DNA of 64,000 nt from Pantoea sp. WMus005 (GCF_013415305.1 NZ_JACBXU010000001.1:868001-932000), one strand, 5' to 3'. Numbered from the stretch's first letter, positions 9,472 through 21,837 are shown. Numbers and translations are program-made. Notes: generated by a model not told the origin, from the letters alone.

Positions 9472-10773
9472 ATGCACGTTGTAATTCTTGGAAGTGGTGT
9501 GGTTGGAGTGGCAAGTGCCTGGTATCTGGCGCGTGCCGGACATCAGGTCACCGTCATCGATCGTCAGCCCGCCGCAGCGATGGAGACCAGTGCAGGTAAT
9601 GCCGGTCAGATCTCTCCGGGCTATGCCGCACCCTGGGCAGCTCCGGGTGTGCCGTTGAAAGCGGTCAAGTGGATGTTTCAGCGTCACGCGCCGCTGGCTA
9701 TTCGCCTCGATGGCAGCGGTTTCCAGCTGGAATGGATGTGGCACATGCTGCGCAACTGCGATATCAACCACTATCAGCAGAACAAAAGCCGCATGGTGCG
9801 GATTGCCGAATACAGCCGTGACTGCTTGAAAGCGCTGCGCTCTGAGACCGGCATCGCCTATGAGGGCCGTCAGGGCGGAACGCTGCAGCTGTTCCGCACT
9901 CAGCAGCAGTTCGACAGCGCCAGCAAAGATATTGCCGTGCTGCGCGATGCGGGCGTACCTTATGAGCTGTTAGAGGCGCATGAACTGTCACGTGTTGAAC
10001 CGGCTCTGGCGGCGACTCAGCATAAACTCACCGGCGGATTACGCCTGCCTAACGATGAAACCGGCGACTGCCAGCTCTTTACGCAGCGGCTGGCAAAAAT
10101 GGCCGAAGAGGCAGGCGTGGTGTTCCGTTTCAATACCCCGGTCGATCATCTGCTGCGCGATGGCAATCGCATTTATGGCGTGAAGTGCGGCGAGGAGATC
10201 ATCAAGGCGGACAGCTATGTGGTGGCTTTTGGTTCCTACTCCACCGCGCTGTTAAAAAACGTTATCGATATTCCAGTCTATCCGCTTAAAGGCTACTCAC
10301 TCACGATTCCGATTAAAAATCCTGACGCTGCGCCGGTTTCCACGATCCTGGATGAGACCTACAAAGTGGCAGTGACCCGGTTTGACGACCGTATCCGTGT
10401 CGGCGGAATGGCGGAGATTGTTGGTTTTAACACCAAACTCACCGAAGCGCGGCGGGAAACCCTGGAGATGGTTGTCAGTGATCTCTATCCTGAAGGCGGT
10501 CATGTCGCGCAGGCGAGTTTCTGGACCGGTCTGCGTCCGATGACGCCAGACGGTACGCCGATTGTGGGCGCCACGCCAATCTCCAACCTCTGGCTCAACA
10601 CCGGTCACGGTACGCTGGGCTGGACGATGGCCTGTGGTTCGGGTCAGTTACTGGCCGATCTCATCTCCGGTAAAAAGCCTGCCATTGCGGCGGATGACCT
10701 GGCGGTGTTCCGCTACTTACCCGGTTTCGCGGCGACCTCATCGCCACTGCGTAACGCCAACGCAACTCGTTAA
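9472..10773 (+). CDS. dadA: D-amino acid dehydrogenase, small subunit
   Basis: FAD-dependent membrane-associated enzyme that oxidises D-alanine (and other D-amino acids) to the 2-oxo acid and ammonia. The start at 9472 ([19 protein letters not shown]) follows a GGGGGAG ribosome site and gives 433 residues (E. coli 432). The N-terminal GSGVVG dinucleotide-binding loop and the C-terminal [16 protein letters not shown] and [19 protein letters not shown]-oxidoreductase motifs are present. It forms an operon with the racemase gene 19 bases downstream, so L-alanine can be racemised and then deaminated. Confidence 0.96.
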   Translation: MHVVILGSGVVGVASAWYLARAGHQVTVIDRQPAAAMETSAGNAGQISPGYAAPWAAPGVPLKAVKWMFQRHAPLAIRLDGSGFQLEWMWHMLRNCDINHYQQNKSRMVRIAEYSRDCLKALRSETGIAYEGRQGGTLQLFRTQQQFDSASKDIAVLRDAGVPYELLEAHELSRVEPALAATQHKLTGGLRLPNDETGDCQLFTQRLAKMAEEAGVVFRFNTPVDHLLRDGNRIYGVKCGEEIIKADSYVVAFGSYSTALLKNVIDIPVYPLKGYSLTIPIKNPDAAPVSTILDETYKVAVTRFDDRIRVGGMAEIVGFNTKLTEARRETLEMVVSDLYPEGGHVAQASFWTGLRPMTPDGTPIVGATPISNLWLNTGHGTLGWTMACGSGQLLADLISGKKPAIAADDLAVFRYLPGFAATSSPLRNANATR

Positions 10774-10792
10774 GTATTCAGGGAGAGAGAGG

Positions 10793-11863
10793 ATGTCACG
10801 TCCGATTATTGCGACCATCAATCAGCAGGCGTTACGTCATAACCTGACGGTCGTTCGCCAGGCAGCGCCCGCATCGCGCGTCTGGTCAGTGGTGAAGGCC
10901 AATGCTTACGGCCATGGTATTGATCGCGTTCGCGAGGCGTTATCCGCCACCGACGGCTTTGCACTGCTGAATATGGAAGAGGCGATTCTGCTGCGTGAGC
11001 AGGGCTGGAAAAAGCCGATTCTGCTGCTGGAGGGGTTCTTCCAGCCAGAGGATTTGCAGTTAATCGACCGCTATCGCCTCACCACCAGCGTGCACAGCAA
11101 CTGGCAAATCAAAGCGCTGGCCAGCGCCACGCTTTCTGCGCCAGTGGATATCTATCTCAAAATGAACAGCGGAATGAACCGTCTGGGCTTTCGTCCGGAG
11201 CAGGTCAACGGCGCATGGCAGAAGCTGCGGGCGCTGAGCACTGTCGGTGAGATGACGCTGATGGCCCATTTTGCCGATGCCGAAAACCCCCAGGGTCTGA
11301 TTGCCCCGCTGCAGCGCGTAGAGCAGGCGGCTGAGGGACTGAACTGCCCGCGATCGCTCTCTAATTCGGCCTGTACCTTATGGCATCCTGAAGCGCATTT
11401 TGACTGGGTGCGTCCCGGCATCATTCTGTATGGCGCATCGCCCAGCGGTGACTGGCAGGACATCGCAGGTAGTGGCCTGAAGCCGGTGATGACCTTAAGC
11501 AGTGAGATTATCGCGGTTCAGCAATTACAGGCTGGCGATGGTGTGGGTTACGGCTACCGGTATCACGCCAGCACGGCGCAGCGGATTGGCGTGGTGGCCT
11601 GTGGTTACGCCGATGGCTATCCGCGTCATGCCCCAACCGGCACGCCGATCTGCGTTGATGGCGTGATGACGCAGGTGGTGGGCGCGGTTTCCATGGACAT
11701 GATCACCGTGGATTTAACGCCCTGTCCTCAGGCCGGGATTGGCTCCGCCGTAGAGCTGTGGGGCGAGCAGGTGAAAATCGATCAGGTGGCAAAAGCGGCG
11801 GGAACGGTAGGGTACGAGCTGATGTGCGCACTGGCACCCCGCGTTACGGTCACCGTTATTTAA
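10793..11863 (+). CDS. dadX: Catabolic alanine racemase
   Basis: PLP-dependent interconversion of L- and D-alanine, supplying DadA. It has 356 residues, the E. coli DadX length, when started at 10793 after the GGGAGAGAGAGG ribosome site. The PLP lysine lies in [10 protein letters not shown] near residue 35. The second catalytic base is the tyrosine of GVGYGYRYH. The conserved SMNRLGF-type substrate region reads SGMNRLGF. The catabolic name is taken from the dadA context. Its 3' end overlaps the convergent exporter gene by eight bases. Confidence 0.95.
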   Translation: MSRPIIATINQQALRHNLTVVRQAAPASRVWSVVKANAYGHGIDRVREALSATDGFALLNMEEAILLREQGWKKPILLLEGFFQPEDLQLIDRYRLTTSVHSNWQIKALASATLSAPVDIYLKMNSGMNRLGFRPEQVNGAWQKLRALSTVGEMTLMAHFADAENPQGLIAPLQRVEQAAEGLNCPRSLSNSACTLWHPEAHFDWVRPGIILYGASPSGDWQDIAGSGLKPVMTLSSEIIAVQQLQAGDGVGYGYRYHASTAQRIGVVACGYADGYPRHAPTGTPICVDGVMTQVVGAVSMDMITVDLTPCPQAGIGSAVELWGEQVKIDQVAKAAGTVGYELMCALAPRVTVTVI

Positions 11864-13049
11864 GCGCGGTCAGGCTGCCGCGCATCTTTCTGCTGCAGCG
11901 CCAGGCGATAAAGGCCAGCGTTGCACCCAGCAGCATCATCAGACTCAGCGACAGCTTCTCTGCCACCGGCAGTGCGACGATCACCAGGCTGCCTGCCGCA
12001 CCGCCCGCCATCTGAATGAATCCCTGCAGGGCGGACGCCACGCCCGCCTGTTGCTGATATGGCTCCAGCGCATAGCTGGTGGCCGGTCCCACCGTAAAGG
12101 CCAGTCCGGCCACCGATACCGCCACCGGGAACATGTAGAGCGCCCAGTGCGTCTGCATCTCCGCCGGGAAAATCTGCATCCCCGCCACCAGCAACACCGC
12201 ACCCAGCAGCATAGTGAAGAATCCCATCGCCAGGCAGAAAGGGCGGCCCGCTTTACGAATGGCTTTATTGACGAACATGCTGACAAACATGATCCAGAAA
12301 CCGTTGGCCCCGAAAGCAAACGAGAACTGGATCGGCGTCAGACCGCCTTCGGTCATTAATACCTGCGGCGCCAGCGACACATAGGTCAACACCATGCCCA
12401 GCGCACCCGCATTGGCAAAGGCGAACGCCAGAAAACGCGGCTGACGCAGAATTTCGGCGTACTGCTTAATCGGTAATCCTTTCACCCGCAGCGTATCTGC
12501 CGGGCGCGTTTCCGGCAGCCAGATAATCACCAGCAGCGTAATCAGCAGGCCATAGCCGCAGAGGAACCAGAAGGGTGCACGCCAGTCAAAGGCGCTGGCC
12601 AGCAGCCCACCCAGCAGCGGGGCCAGAGCCGGAACAATATTCAGTGCGCCATTCAGGAAGCCATAGGCGCGGGCGGCATCATCGCCACTCAGACGGTCGC
12701 GCACGCCGCTAAAAGCGACAACGGCACTACAGCAGACGCCACAGCCCTGCACCAGACGAGCCAGGACGAACAGCGGGAATGAGGTGGCGGTGGCAGCGAT
12801 GGCGCTGCCCGTGATGTAGAGCGCGAGACCCAGCAGGGCAATCGGCTTACGCCCATAATTGTCTACCAGCGGGCCTGTCACCAGCTGTCCCAGCCCCATC
12901 ACCAGCAGAAACAGAGGAATGGTGGTCTGCACCAGATTAACCGGCGTATCCAGCCCTTCTGCAATTTGTGGCAGCGTGGGCAAATAGAGGTCGATGCCTA
13001 AGGGTGCCAGCAGCACCAGGCTTAATAACAGCAGAGTAAATTTTTGCAT
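11856..13049 (-). CDS. Bcr/CflA-type multidrug MFS exporter
   Basis: 397 residues with about twelve predicted membrane helices. It has the DHA1 family signature [19 protein letters not shown] at the N-terminus, motif A ([17 protein letters not shown]) between helices 2 and 3, and an antiporter motif region around [19 protein letters not shown]. It resembles the YdhC/CmlA branch of proton-coupled drug exporters; the substrate is unknown. It overlaps dadX at the 3' end and has no obvious local regulator. Confidence 0.88.
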   Translation of the reverse strand: MQKFTLLLLSLVLLAPLGIDLYLPTLPQIAEGLDTPVNLVQTTIPLFLLVMGLGQLVTGPLVDNYGRKPIALLGLALYITGSAIAATATSFPLFVLARLVQGCGVCCSAVVAFSGVRDRLSGDDAARAYGFLNGALNIVPALAPLLGGLLASAFDWRAPFWFLCGYGLLITLLVIIWLPETRPADTLRVKGLPIKQYAEILRQPRFLAFAFANAGALGMVLTYVSLAPQVLMTEGGLTPIQFSFAFGANGFWIMFVSMFVNKAIRKAGRPFCLAMGFFTMLLGAVLLVAGMQIFPAEMQTHWALYMFPVAVSVAGLAFTVGPATSYALEPYQQQAGVASALQGFIQMAGGAAGSLVIVALPVAEKLSLSLMMLLGATLAFIAWRCSRKMRGSLTALK

Positions 13050-13140
13050 AACAACCAGAGGGTGAGCGTTCTGTTAAAAAACGATCGCAGAGGGTAATGA
13101 TTCAGAGGCAAAAAAGATAGAGGAAGTCGTGCGGAAAGTG

Positions 13141-13165
13141 CGATGCCTGCTGTAAACAGGCATCG
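13141..13165 (-). terminator. Hairpin downstream of the wbaP-like gene
   Basis: CGATGCCTG / CAGGCATCG, a perfect 9-bp stem with a 7-base loop, ten bases past the stop codon of the minus-strand gene. The T-tract after it is poor. Confidence 0.55.
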
Positions 13166-13174
13166 CATCAGGGC

Positions 13175-14641
13175 TTAGTAAGCGCCGTCACGGCGTAGCA
13201 CCACACCTGCGGTTTTAAACAGGATCGCGATATCGGTCCAGAGCGCCCAGTTTTTGACATACCAGGAGTCAAAGTAGACGCGGGTGTCATAGTCGATATC
13301 ATTACGTCCGCTGACCTGCCAGAGACCGGTCATGCCGGGTTTCGCCATCAGGTAGTAGTCTACATCACCAGCGTAGCGCTCCAGCTCAGCTTCGATAACC
13401 GGACGCGGTCCCACCAGACTCATCTCGCCACGGATTACGTTCCACAGCTGCGGTAACTCATCCAGGCTGGTCTTACGCAGGAAACTACCAATGCGGGTCA
13501 CGCGCGGGTCATTCTTCAGTTTGAAATCTTTGTCCCACTCCATCCGGGCTGCTTCGCTGGTCGCCAGTAATTTCTCCAGCACCTCTTTGGAATTGGTCAC
13601 CATGGAACGGAATTTCAGGCATTTGAATTTTTTGCCATTCTGGCCCACACGTTCGTGACCATAAATCGCATTGCCGCCGTCGCGTTTCACCATGTAGCAG
13701 AGCAGGGCGAATATCGGACCAAGGAACAGCAGCAGCATTGACGCCACCACGATATCAAAGGCACGCTTCATGAAACGGGAAGAGTGTTTTGCCAGGTTAT
13801 TACTGACGCGCAGGATCATCACTTCATGACTGAAGATGAAGGACATGTCCGTGCCGTAAAGCGGCACACCGCGCAGCGTCGGGATCACTGAAACTGAACG
13901 GCAGTTCATCTTCGACAGGAATTTCAGCCAGCGATCGCGCATTGGCTGCTGTTCATATTCCATAGCGACAATAAACTGCACGTTGTCACGGTCAATGGTC
14001 TGCCAGTTAATGTCTTTCCAGGTGATTACGGGCACACCATTCACGCTCTGCTGAGCCGGGACATCATCGACCGAAATAAACGCCTGGACGTTGTAGCCCA
14101 GAATCTCTTCACTCTGCAGTGCCGCATAGGCTTCGGTGGCGTTTTTGCCGGAACCGATAATAATGGTCTCTTTCTGCCACTGGCCTGCCTTGTTAATGGC
14201 GCGTTTAACCAGAGCACGCATCAGTGGCAGCAACAGCAAGGCATATGTCCAGCTGAAGACCCACACCATGCGTGAGAAGTCCCATTTAGAGAAGGCGATC
14301 AGGGCGAGGTCGAGCAGCGAGAAAACAAATAATGTTTTAACGATCTCTTTCAGCTCAAACCAGAACGGTTTGCGATATGTGTAATGACGCAGACGTACCC
14401 AGAACCAGCCGGTACACATTACTGACATAATAAACTGTGCCACAAAACGGTATTCAATCTGATGCGGTGGAATAAAGGTATCCAGCTCGCCCCAAATACC
14501 TTGTATCGTCGCGGCAGATAAAAACAGTGCAAGGTTAAGTGCAATCAGATCGGAAAAGCTCAGGGCGAATTTCACGATGATATTTTTACGCGTGCCGCTC
14601 CATGAGCGGCTCGGGCTATTCATTATCAATGTACTTGCCAT
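13175..14641 (-). CDS. Undecaprenyl-phosphate galactose phosphotransferase (WbaP/AmsG type)
   Basis: Initiating enzyme of exopolysaccharide repeat-unit synthesis: it moves galactose-1-phosphate from UDP-galactose to undecaprenyl phosphate. The start at 14641 (MASTLIMNSPSRSWSG) gives 488 residues, usual for full-length WbaP/AmsG. The N-terminal part has about four membrane helices (roughly residues 25-140). A soluble middle domain follows, including IIIGSGKNATEAY. The catalytic C-terminal domain carries KRAFDIVVAS, KCLKFRSM, TSLDELPQLWNVIRGEMSLVGPRPVI and KPGMTGLWQVSGR. It stands alone, away from any EPS cluster in this window. In Pantoea a WbaP paralogue outside the stewartan-type cluster is known, which fits. 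Confidence 0.93.
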   Translation of the reverse strand: MASTLIMNSPSRSWSGTRKNIIVKFALSFSDLIALNLALFLSAATIQGIWGELDTFIPPHQIEYRFVAQFIMSVMCTGWFWVRLRHYTYRKPFWFELKEIVKTLFVFSLLDLALIAFSKWDFSRMVWVFSWTYALLLLPLMRALVKRAINKAGQWQKETIIIGSGKNATEAYAALQSEEILGYNVQAFISVDDVPAQQSVNGVPVITWKDINWQTIDRDNVQFIVAMEYEQQPMRDRWLKFLSKMNCRSVSVIPTLRGVPLYGTDMSFIFSHEVMILRVSNNLAKHSSRFMKRAFDIVVASMLLLFLGPIFALLCYMVKRDGGNAIYGHERVGQNGKKFKCLKFRSMVTNSKEVLEKLLATSEAARMEWDKDFKLKNDPRVTRIGSFLRKTSLDELPQLWNVIRGEMSLVGPRPVIEAELERYAGDVDYYLMAKPGMTGLWQVSGRNDIDYDTRVYFDSWYVKNWALWTDIAILFKTAGVVLRRDGAY

Positions 14642-15016
14642 AAAACCTGCTCTCTTTCTCAAGTAAAAGATGGCCTGACCAGAATCAGGTTCGCGCTCAG
14701 GAGTGGGCTCTGAAAAATTAAAAAATAATTTTCAGTCTGTTGCAGTCAGTAAAGCCAGTGCAGCTGCAAAAAAGTTAACAATTAAAGCGTGATGGTACTC
14801 ACGAAATGTTGCAGCATTGAGAAAGAGTATGCAGGAGTTATTTGACAGAGTTAATACGGAAAAAATCTGAAAACATAAAAAGTGATTAAAGTTTTAAATA
14901 GCTAAGTTGATGTTTATTTTGGATAAAATAAGAGAGGGGCTAATTATAACTAAACTGTTTAAGACGCTTTTTAGGAATTACCGCCGAGTCTTACGACTGG
15001 CGGCAATGATAGAGGC
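14642..15016. other. AT-rich gene-free stretch upstream of wbaP-like gene
   Basis: 375 bases, clearly more AT-rich than its neighbours; it should hold the promoter of the minus-strand sugar transferase. EPS genes of this group are often RcsAB-controlled, but I found no good RcsAB box. Imperfect inverted repeat CCGCCGAGTC...GACTGGCGG at 14981-15003 lies just past the DUF1480 stop and may be its terminator. Confidence 0.5.
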
Positions 15017-15250
15017 TCAGGCAGGTTTCTTTAAAATCCAGCGGTCCTGCTGTTTATCGTAGTGACCGATCTGCAGATTTACCGGTTCCCCGTCAATCCA
15101 GGCCGGCACGCTGGTATCGCGATCCCAGCCATCAAGTTGGGTGATTAAGCCGGGATTGGTGTGACAGGGGATACTGACAGTGTCCGTATTTTCACCGTCA
15201 AGATCGGCATCAACAATCTCATAACGACCAATTTTAACCACGTGTCCCAT
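15017..15250 (-). CDS. DUF1480 family protein, YebV-like
   Basis: 77 residues. It aligns by eye with E. coli YebV: shared features are the KIGRYEI-type start, TVSIPCHTNPGL, QLDGWDRDTSVPAWIDGE and the YDKQQDRWIL ending. It is a small cytosolic enterobacterial protein of unknown role, without signal peptide. It lies downstream of cvrA in the same direction with 78 bases between them, so co-transcription is possible. Confidence 0.85.
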   Translation of the reverse strand: MGHVVKIGRYEIVDADLDGENTDTVSIPCHTNPGLITQLDGWDRDTSVPAWIDGEPVNLQIGHYDKQQDRWILKKPA

Positions 15251-15328
15251 TCATTTCTCCCGTTTTTACTGGCATAGACAAGTAAGCTTAGCGTATTGAG
15301 AGAAAATAACGTGGCTGAATCATTAGGA

Positions 15329-17056
15329 TTATTCCTTCTCTTCCGCCGGACGGACGCCAATCTTCACGATACGGTTATCCTCTTTCTCCGCAACAGTCCA
15401 CGTCAGTTGATTCCACTCCACCTGATCGCCGACCACCGGCGAGCCGCCCAGCATCGCGAGCACCAGTTGTCCCAGCGACTGCTGATCATTGGTGCTCTCA
15501 TCCAGCTCCAGCCCGTAAATCTGCGCAACGTCGCGCAGGCGAGCTTCTGCATCCAGAATAAAGTCGCCAAAGAAGCGCTGGTCGAGCGAGACCGGCGGTG
15601 ACTGGCTGAACATTTTGCCCAGCGCAGGAAGATCGCGCTCGCGGCCAATCACGCAAATTACGTCGTTCTCTTTAAGCCGCGTCCCGCCGTTGGGGTGCAT
15701 CAGCACATTGTCACGGAACAGGGCAGCGATGCGGGTTTCACGGGGCATCTGCAGATCTCGTAATGCGGCACCGACGCACCACTTGTCGGCGCTGAGCTGA
15801 TAGACAAACTGTTCCCAGGGGTTTTCCGGGTGAATATCCAGACCGATACGGCTGATAGGCGAGGCGGTTGGTGGCACCACCACTTTGGCTTTTTTCGCGG
15901 CAAACCCCAGCGAGGTGCCCTGCAACATCAGGGAGACCAGCACCACGAAGAAGGCGATATTAAAATAGAGCGAGGCGTTCTCTAATCCAGCCATCATCGG
16001 GAAGACCGCCAGGATAATCGGTACCGCACCCCGTAAGCCGACCCAACTGATAAAAAAACGCTCGCGGGTCGTGAAGTTGCGGAACGGCAGCAGGCCAATA
16101 AACACCGACAGGGGACGTGCCACCAGAATCAGCCACAGTGAGAGGAGCATCGCCGGCACCGCGATATGCCATAAATCAGAGGGCGTGACCAGCAGCCCCA
16201 GCACAATGAACATGCCGATCTGACTGAGCCACGCCATACCATCAAAGGTCTGCAGAATGCCATGACGGTTACGAATCGGGCTGTTGCCCAGCAGGAAGCC
16301 GCACAGATAGACCGCCAGGATGCCACTGCCCTCTAAGACCGTGGTCAGAGCGAACACCAGAATGCCGCCACTCAACGCCAGCAGCGGATAAAGGCCAGGA
16401 GCCAGACTGATGCGATTAATCAGCTGCTGCAGCGCCCAGCCGCCGCCCAGGCCTAATACGATACCCAGACCGAACTGCTGCACCAGATGCACCAGGAACA
16501 TCCAGTCAAGGCCGCTGCGGCCCTGTTCGATCATCTCAATCAGGGTGATGGTCAGAAACACGGCCATCGGGTCGTTACTGCCTGATTCAATCTCCAGCGT
16601 GGAGCTGACGCGCTCATTCAGGCCTTTGTCACCGAGCAGGGAAAAGACTGCGGCGGCATCCGTGGAGCCGATAATCGCGCCAATCAGGAAGCCCTGCATC
16701 ATATCGAGGTTAAACAGCCAGGCAGCCACCACACCGGTTAAGCCAGCGGTGATCATTACGCCAACGGTCGCCAGCGACAGCGCGGGTCCCAGCGCGACTT
16801 TAAACGAGCTGGCTTTGGTCCGCATGCCGCCATCCAGCAGGATGATCGCCAGCGCCAGGTTAGAGATTAAATAGGCCGCCGGATAGTTATCAAAAGCGAT
16901 GCCGCCGATACCATCAACACCGGTCAGCATGCCCAGTGCGAGGAAGATAACCAGAATAGGGATGCCCAGCCGGGACGAGAAAGAGCTGAGCAGAATACTC
17001 GATGCGACCAGCACGGAACCGATGATAAAAAGACTGTAGACAATAGTGTGGTTCAA
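15329..17056 (-). CDS. cvrA: K+/H+ antiporter CvrA (NhaP2)
   Basis: CPA1-family inner-membrane antiporter implicated in potassium and volume control. The start is taken as TTG at 17056: AGGAG lies 7-8 bases upstream, and the product (575 residues) then starts where E. coli CvrA (578) does, with [20 protein letters not shown]. About twelve membrane helices run to residue 390, including the ion-site region [16 protein letters not shown] cytosolic TrkA-C-like domain follows ([14 protein letters not shown]). A longer N-terminal frame exists but adds a non-homologous leader. Confidence 0.93.
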   Translation of the reverse strand: MNHTIVYSLFIIGSVLVASSILLSSFSSRLGIPILVIFLALGMLTGVDGIGGIAFDNYPAAYLISNLALAIILLDGGMRTKASSFKVALGPALSLATVGVMITAGLTGVVAAWLFNLDMMQGFLIGAIIGSTDAAAVFSLLGDKGLNERVSSTLEIESGSNDPMAVFLTITLIEMIEQGRSGLDWMFLVHLVQQFGLGIVLGLGGGWALQQLINRISLAPGLYPLLALSGGILVFALTTVLEGSGILAVYLCGFLLGNSPIRNRHGILQTFDGMAWLSQIGMFIVLGLLVTPSDLWHIAVPAMLLSLWLILVARPLSVFIGLLPFRNFTTRERFFISWVGLRGAVPIILAVFPMMAGLENASLYFNIAFFVVLVSLMLQGTSLGFAAKKAKVVVPPTASPISRIGLDIHPENPWEQFVYQLSADKWCVGAALRDLQMPRETRIAALFRDNVLMHPNGGTRLKENDVICVIGRERDLPALGKMFSQSPPVSLDQRFFGDFILDAEARLRDVAQIYGLELDESTNDQQSLGQLVLAMLGGSPVVGDQVEWNQLTWTVAEKEDNRIVKIGVRPAEEKE

Positions 17057-17274
17057 ACCCGGTCTCCTGAGATATGACAGTGCGATGCAGCGACTGCTGA
17101 CAAATATCCATGCTATCTCTGAAAGATAATGTTTTATCAAGGAGTTGTCATTGTGAAAATGTTCATTATACGAATTGCTTAACAGGGTAAGGAATCAGAT
17201 TAATGTGAAGAATGAGGGGGTTGGCAGATAAGTGGAAGAAAACAGGCCGTTTTAGCATGTTATTCGGGAGATAA

Positions 17275-17302
17275 AAAAAGCCGGTGATTAGCCGGCTCAG
17301 AC
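17275..17302 (-). terminator. yeaH terminator
   Basis: On the minus strand AGCCGG, 7-base loop, CCGGCT, then a run of seven T; it lies about 50 bases past the yeaH stop. Confidence 0.85.
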
Positions 17303-17348
17303 GGTACCGCGAATAAAATCGATGAGAACAGACGCGCTGACTGGTGTG

Positions 17349-18683
<1,335 letters not shown>

Positions 18684-18712
18684 TCACTTACCGGCAAGCT
18701 TACAGACACTTA

Positions 18713-20647
18713 TCAGGACGATTTACGCACACGCAGATACCATTCACATAGCAGGCGGACCTGTTTGCGGGTATAGCCTTTTTCCATCATGCGATCGACA
18801 AAATCATCATGCTTTTTCTGCTCATCGGTAGAGGTCTTGGTGTTAAACGAGATGACCGGCAGCAACTCTTCCGTATTCGAGAACATTTTCTTCTCAATGA
18901 CAGTGCGTAATTTCTCGTAACTGGTCCAGTTAGGATTACGACCGTTGTTGTGTGCCCGGGCGCGCAGCACGAAGTTAACGATTTCGTTACGGAAATCTTT
19001 TGGATTGCTGATGCCAGCAGGCTTCTCGATTTTCTCCAGTTCCGCGTTGAGCGATTCACGATCGAACAGCTGTCCGGTGTCGGGATCGCGATACTCCTGA
19101 TCCTGAATCCAGAAATCTGCATAGGTCACATAGCGGTCAAAGATGTTTTGACCATACTCGGAATAGGATTCCAGATAGGCGGTCTGAATCTCTTTGCCGA
19201 TAAACTCGGCATATTTCGGAATCAGATAGCCTTTGAGGTGCTCAAGGTATTTCTCTGCCTGATCCTGCGGGAACTGCTCGCGCTCAATCTGCTGCTCCAG
19301 CACGTAGAACAGGTGCACCGGGTTAGCCGCCACTTCGGCATGGTCGAAGTTAAACACCCGCGACAGGATTTTAAACGCAAAGCGGGTCGAGAGACCGTTC
19401 ATCCCCTCATCCACACCGGCATAGTCGTGATACTCCTGCCAGGACTTCGCTTTTGGGTCGGTATCTTTCAGGCTCTCACCATCGTACACCCGCATTTTAG
19501 AGTAGATGCTGGAGTTCTCAGGATCTTTCAGGCGAGACAGGATAGAGAAGCGTGCCAGTGTTTCCAGCGTGCCAGGTGCGCAGGGCGAGGTGGCCAGCTC
19601 ACTGTGATTAAGTAACTTGTCGTAGATTTTGATCTCTTCAGAGACCCGCAGGCAGTAGGGCACCTTGACGATGTAAACACGGTCAAGGAACGCCTCATTA
19701 TTCTTGTTATTACGGAACGTCACCCACTCTGATTCGTTGGAGTGCGCCAGAATTATGCCGTTAAACGGCAGTGCCGAGATTCCTTCGGTGCCGTTATAGT
19801 TCCCTTCCTGCGTTGCTGTCAGTAACGGGTGCAGCACCTTGATTGGCGCTTTAAACATCTCAACGAATTCCATAATGCCCTGGTTCGCGCGGCAGAGTGC
19901 GCCAGAGTAGCCGTAGGCATCGGGATCGTTTTGCGCGTGGTTTTCAAGCTTACGGATATCGACTTTACCCACCAGCGCAGAGATATCCTGGTTGTTCTCA
20001 TCACCCGGTTCAGTTTTGGCGATCGCCAGCTGTTCCAGAATCGACGGCCAGACTTTAACGACTTTAAAACGTGAAATATCGCCACCAAAATCGTGCAGAC
20101 GTTTAGCGGCCCACGGCGACATGATCGTGCCGAGGTAACGGCGCGGTACGCCATACTCTTTTTCAAGAATGTGCGCATCTTCCTGCGGATTAAAAAGGCA
20201 AAGAGGATGGTCATTCACCGGGCTGCGTTCACCGTCGGCACTGAGCACATAAATAGGCACCCGCTGCATCAGCGACTTAAGCCGTTCCGCCAGTGATGAT
20301 TTACCGCCACCTACCGGGCCCAGCAAATAGAGGATCTGTTTCTTCTCTTCCAGTCCCTGGGCGGCATGTTTCAGGTAGGAGACGATCTGTTCAATCGCTT
20401 CCTCCATGCCGTAAAACTCCTCGAACGCCGGATAGCGTCCCATCACACGGTTGGAAAATATTCTGGAAAGGCGTGGCTCCTGAGCAGTGTCGACCATTAC
20501 TGGCTCTCCGATAGCCATTAACAGTCGCTCTGCAGCGTTGGCGTATGCACTGCGATCCTGCTTACAGATGGCAAGAAATTCCTGCAGTGTGAACTCTTCG
20601 TCCTTGGCAGCTTCATAACGCTGACGATAGTGATCGAATATATTCAT
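18713..20647 (-). CDS. yeaG: PrkA-family serine protein kinase YeaG
   Basis: 644 residues, the family length. The N-terminal AAA+ part carries Walker A LLGPVGGGKSSLAE near residue 108. The C-terminal PrkA kinase-like domain ends RKQVRLLCEWYLRVRKSS. In E. coli it is sigma-S dependent and linked to nitrogen starvation adaptation. It is the first gene of the yeaG-yeaH pair; SpoVR/YcgB, its frequent genetic partner, is encoded about 10 kb away in this window. Confidence 0.96.
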   Translation of the reverse strand: MNIFDHYRQRYEAAKDEEFTLQEFLAICKQDRSAYANAAERLLMAIGEPVMVDTAQEPRLSRIFSNRVMGRYPAFEEFYGMEEAIEQIVSYLKHAAQGLEEKKQILYLLGPVGGGKSSLAERLKSLMQRVPIYVLSADGERSPVNDHPLCLFNPQEDAHILEKEYGVPRRYLGTIMSPWAAKRLHDFGGDISRFKVVKVWPSILEQLAIAKTEPGDENNQDISALVGKVDIRKLENHAQNDPDAYGYSGALCRANQGIMEFVEMFKAPIKVLHPLLTATQEGNYNGTEGISALPFNGIILAHSNESEWVTFRNNKNNEAFLDRVYIVKVPYCLRVSEEIKIYDKLLNHSELATSPCAPGTLETLARFSILSRLKDPENSSIYSKMRVYDGESLKDTDPKAKSWQEYHDYAGVDEGMNGLSTRFAFKILSRVFNFDHAEVAANPVHLFYVLEQQIEREQFPQDQAEKYLEHLKGYLIPKYAEFIGKEIQTAYLESYSEYGQNIFDRYVTYADFWIQDQEYRDPDTGQLFDRESLNAELEKIEKPAGISNPKDFRNEIVNFVLRARAHNNGRNPNWTSYEKLRTVIEKKMFSNTEELLPVISFNTKTSTDEQKKHDDFVDRMMEKGYTRKQVRLLCEWYLRVRKSS

Positions 20648-21066
20648 AGCGATGCCCGTCCTTTCGTTTTTAGCACAGGTAAGGAGCGTAATTAGAGACT
20701 TGTAGCAGCTCCCGGAAGATATTCTCTGTTGAGTACAGCAACCCTTATGCCAACCTGATCTTTTTTATCGGGATACACAACTTTTGTGGTTACTCTGCTC
20801 TGTCAAAAACTCTGCTGTTACTTCTAACTGTAGATGGCTTCCAGGAAATGTCCTCCACGGGTTTAGGTAAATGAGGGTGAGATCAACAGCATAATGGGTT
20901 TGTAATGAGATGGGTGGCGCTGGTGATAGTTTAACTTAACGCGTTTTTAACCTTTGATGCCACTTTCATCGCTGCATGACTTAAAGTAATTCGATATAAG
21001 TTAATCCAGCCGTAAAAAAACGTTAGACTTCCTGTTTGATTGTTATATTTATGGAATGAATAAATT
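20648..21066. other. yeaG-mipA divergent intergenic region
   Basis: 419 bases with no supportable gene. It presumably holds the stationary-phase promoter of yeaG and the mipA promoter. A TATATTTATGGAATG stretch stands close to mipA. Confidence 0.5.
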
Positions 21067-21816
21067 GTGAACCAATTCAAATTTAAGACGCTTGTTGCAC
21101 TTCTGCCTTGTTATTTACTTACCTCACAGGCTATTGCCGCACCGCTTTCTCTGGGCGCGTCGGTAATCTACGCTGAGTCACCGTACCGCGGTGGTCAGGA
21201 CCGCTATATCCCGTTCCCGGTGATCAATTATGAGGGTGAAGACTTCTGGTTCCACAGCCTGCAGGGTGGTTACTACCTGTGGAAAGATCCCCAGAATCAG
21301 CTGTCATTGACGCTGCTGGGTTCACCGCAGGAGTACAAACCGGGTGACAACGATCTGGGCGACATGAAAGGGCTGGATAAACGCCGCATGACGCTGATGG
21401 GTGGTGCAACTTATCGTCATACTGCTGACTGGGGTATTGTCCGCACTTCACTTTTGGGTGATGTGCTGAACAATAGCAACGGAATGATGTGGGACCTGAC
21501 TTACCTTTATCGTTTCCAGATGGGTGACTTCAGCCTGACACCGGGCATTGGTGCGGTCTGGAACAGCGCCAATCAAAACCGTTATTACTATGGTGTTTCA
21601 GCGCATGAGAGCGCCCGTACCGGCATCAGTCGTTATAAGCCAGATGACAGCTGGTCACCTTATGTCGAACTGAATGCCAGCTATCAGATTTCGCCAGAGT
21701 GGAATGCAAGCCTGACGGGGCGTTACATCAGCTTCGATAGCGAAATCAAAGATAGCCCGATGATCGATAAAAGCGGACAGGCGTTAATCTGGACGGGGGT
21801 GAGTTACACCTTCTGA
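21067..21816 (+). CDS. mipA: MltA-interacting outer-membrane protein MipA/OmpV
   Basis: 249 residues. Signal peptide MNQFKFKTLVALLPCYLLTSQAIA is followed by a beta-rich OmpV-family barrel that ends in aromatic SYTF, typical of outer-membrane proteins. MipA is proposed to scaffold the lytic transglycosylase MltA with PBP1B. An in-frame stop at 21061 forces initiation at GTG 21067. That GTG overlaps the TGA of a four-codon ATG frame at 21055, so some translational coupling is conceivable. A terminator follows. Confidence 0.92.
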   Translation: MNQFKFKTLVALLPCYLLTSQAIAAPLSLGASVIYAESPYRGGQDRYIPFPVINYEGEDFWFHSLQGGYYLWKDPQNQLSLTLLGSPQEYKPGDNDLGDMKGLDKRRMTLMGGATYRHTADWGIVRTSLLGDVLNNSNGMMWDLTYLYRFQMGDFSLTPGIGAVWNSANQNRYYYGVSAHESARTGISRYKPDDSWSPYVELNASYQISPEWNASLTGRYISFDSEIKDSPMIDKSGQALIWTGVSYTF

Positions 21817-21837
21817 TAACGCTTCATTTGCACCTAA

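Noticed and set aside
14970-14984. Possible RcsAB box upstream of the wbaP-like gene
   Set aside because: TAGGAATTACCG matches only the first half of the consensus and lies over 300 bases from the start codon.
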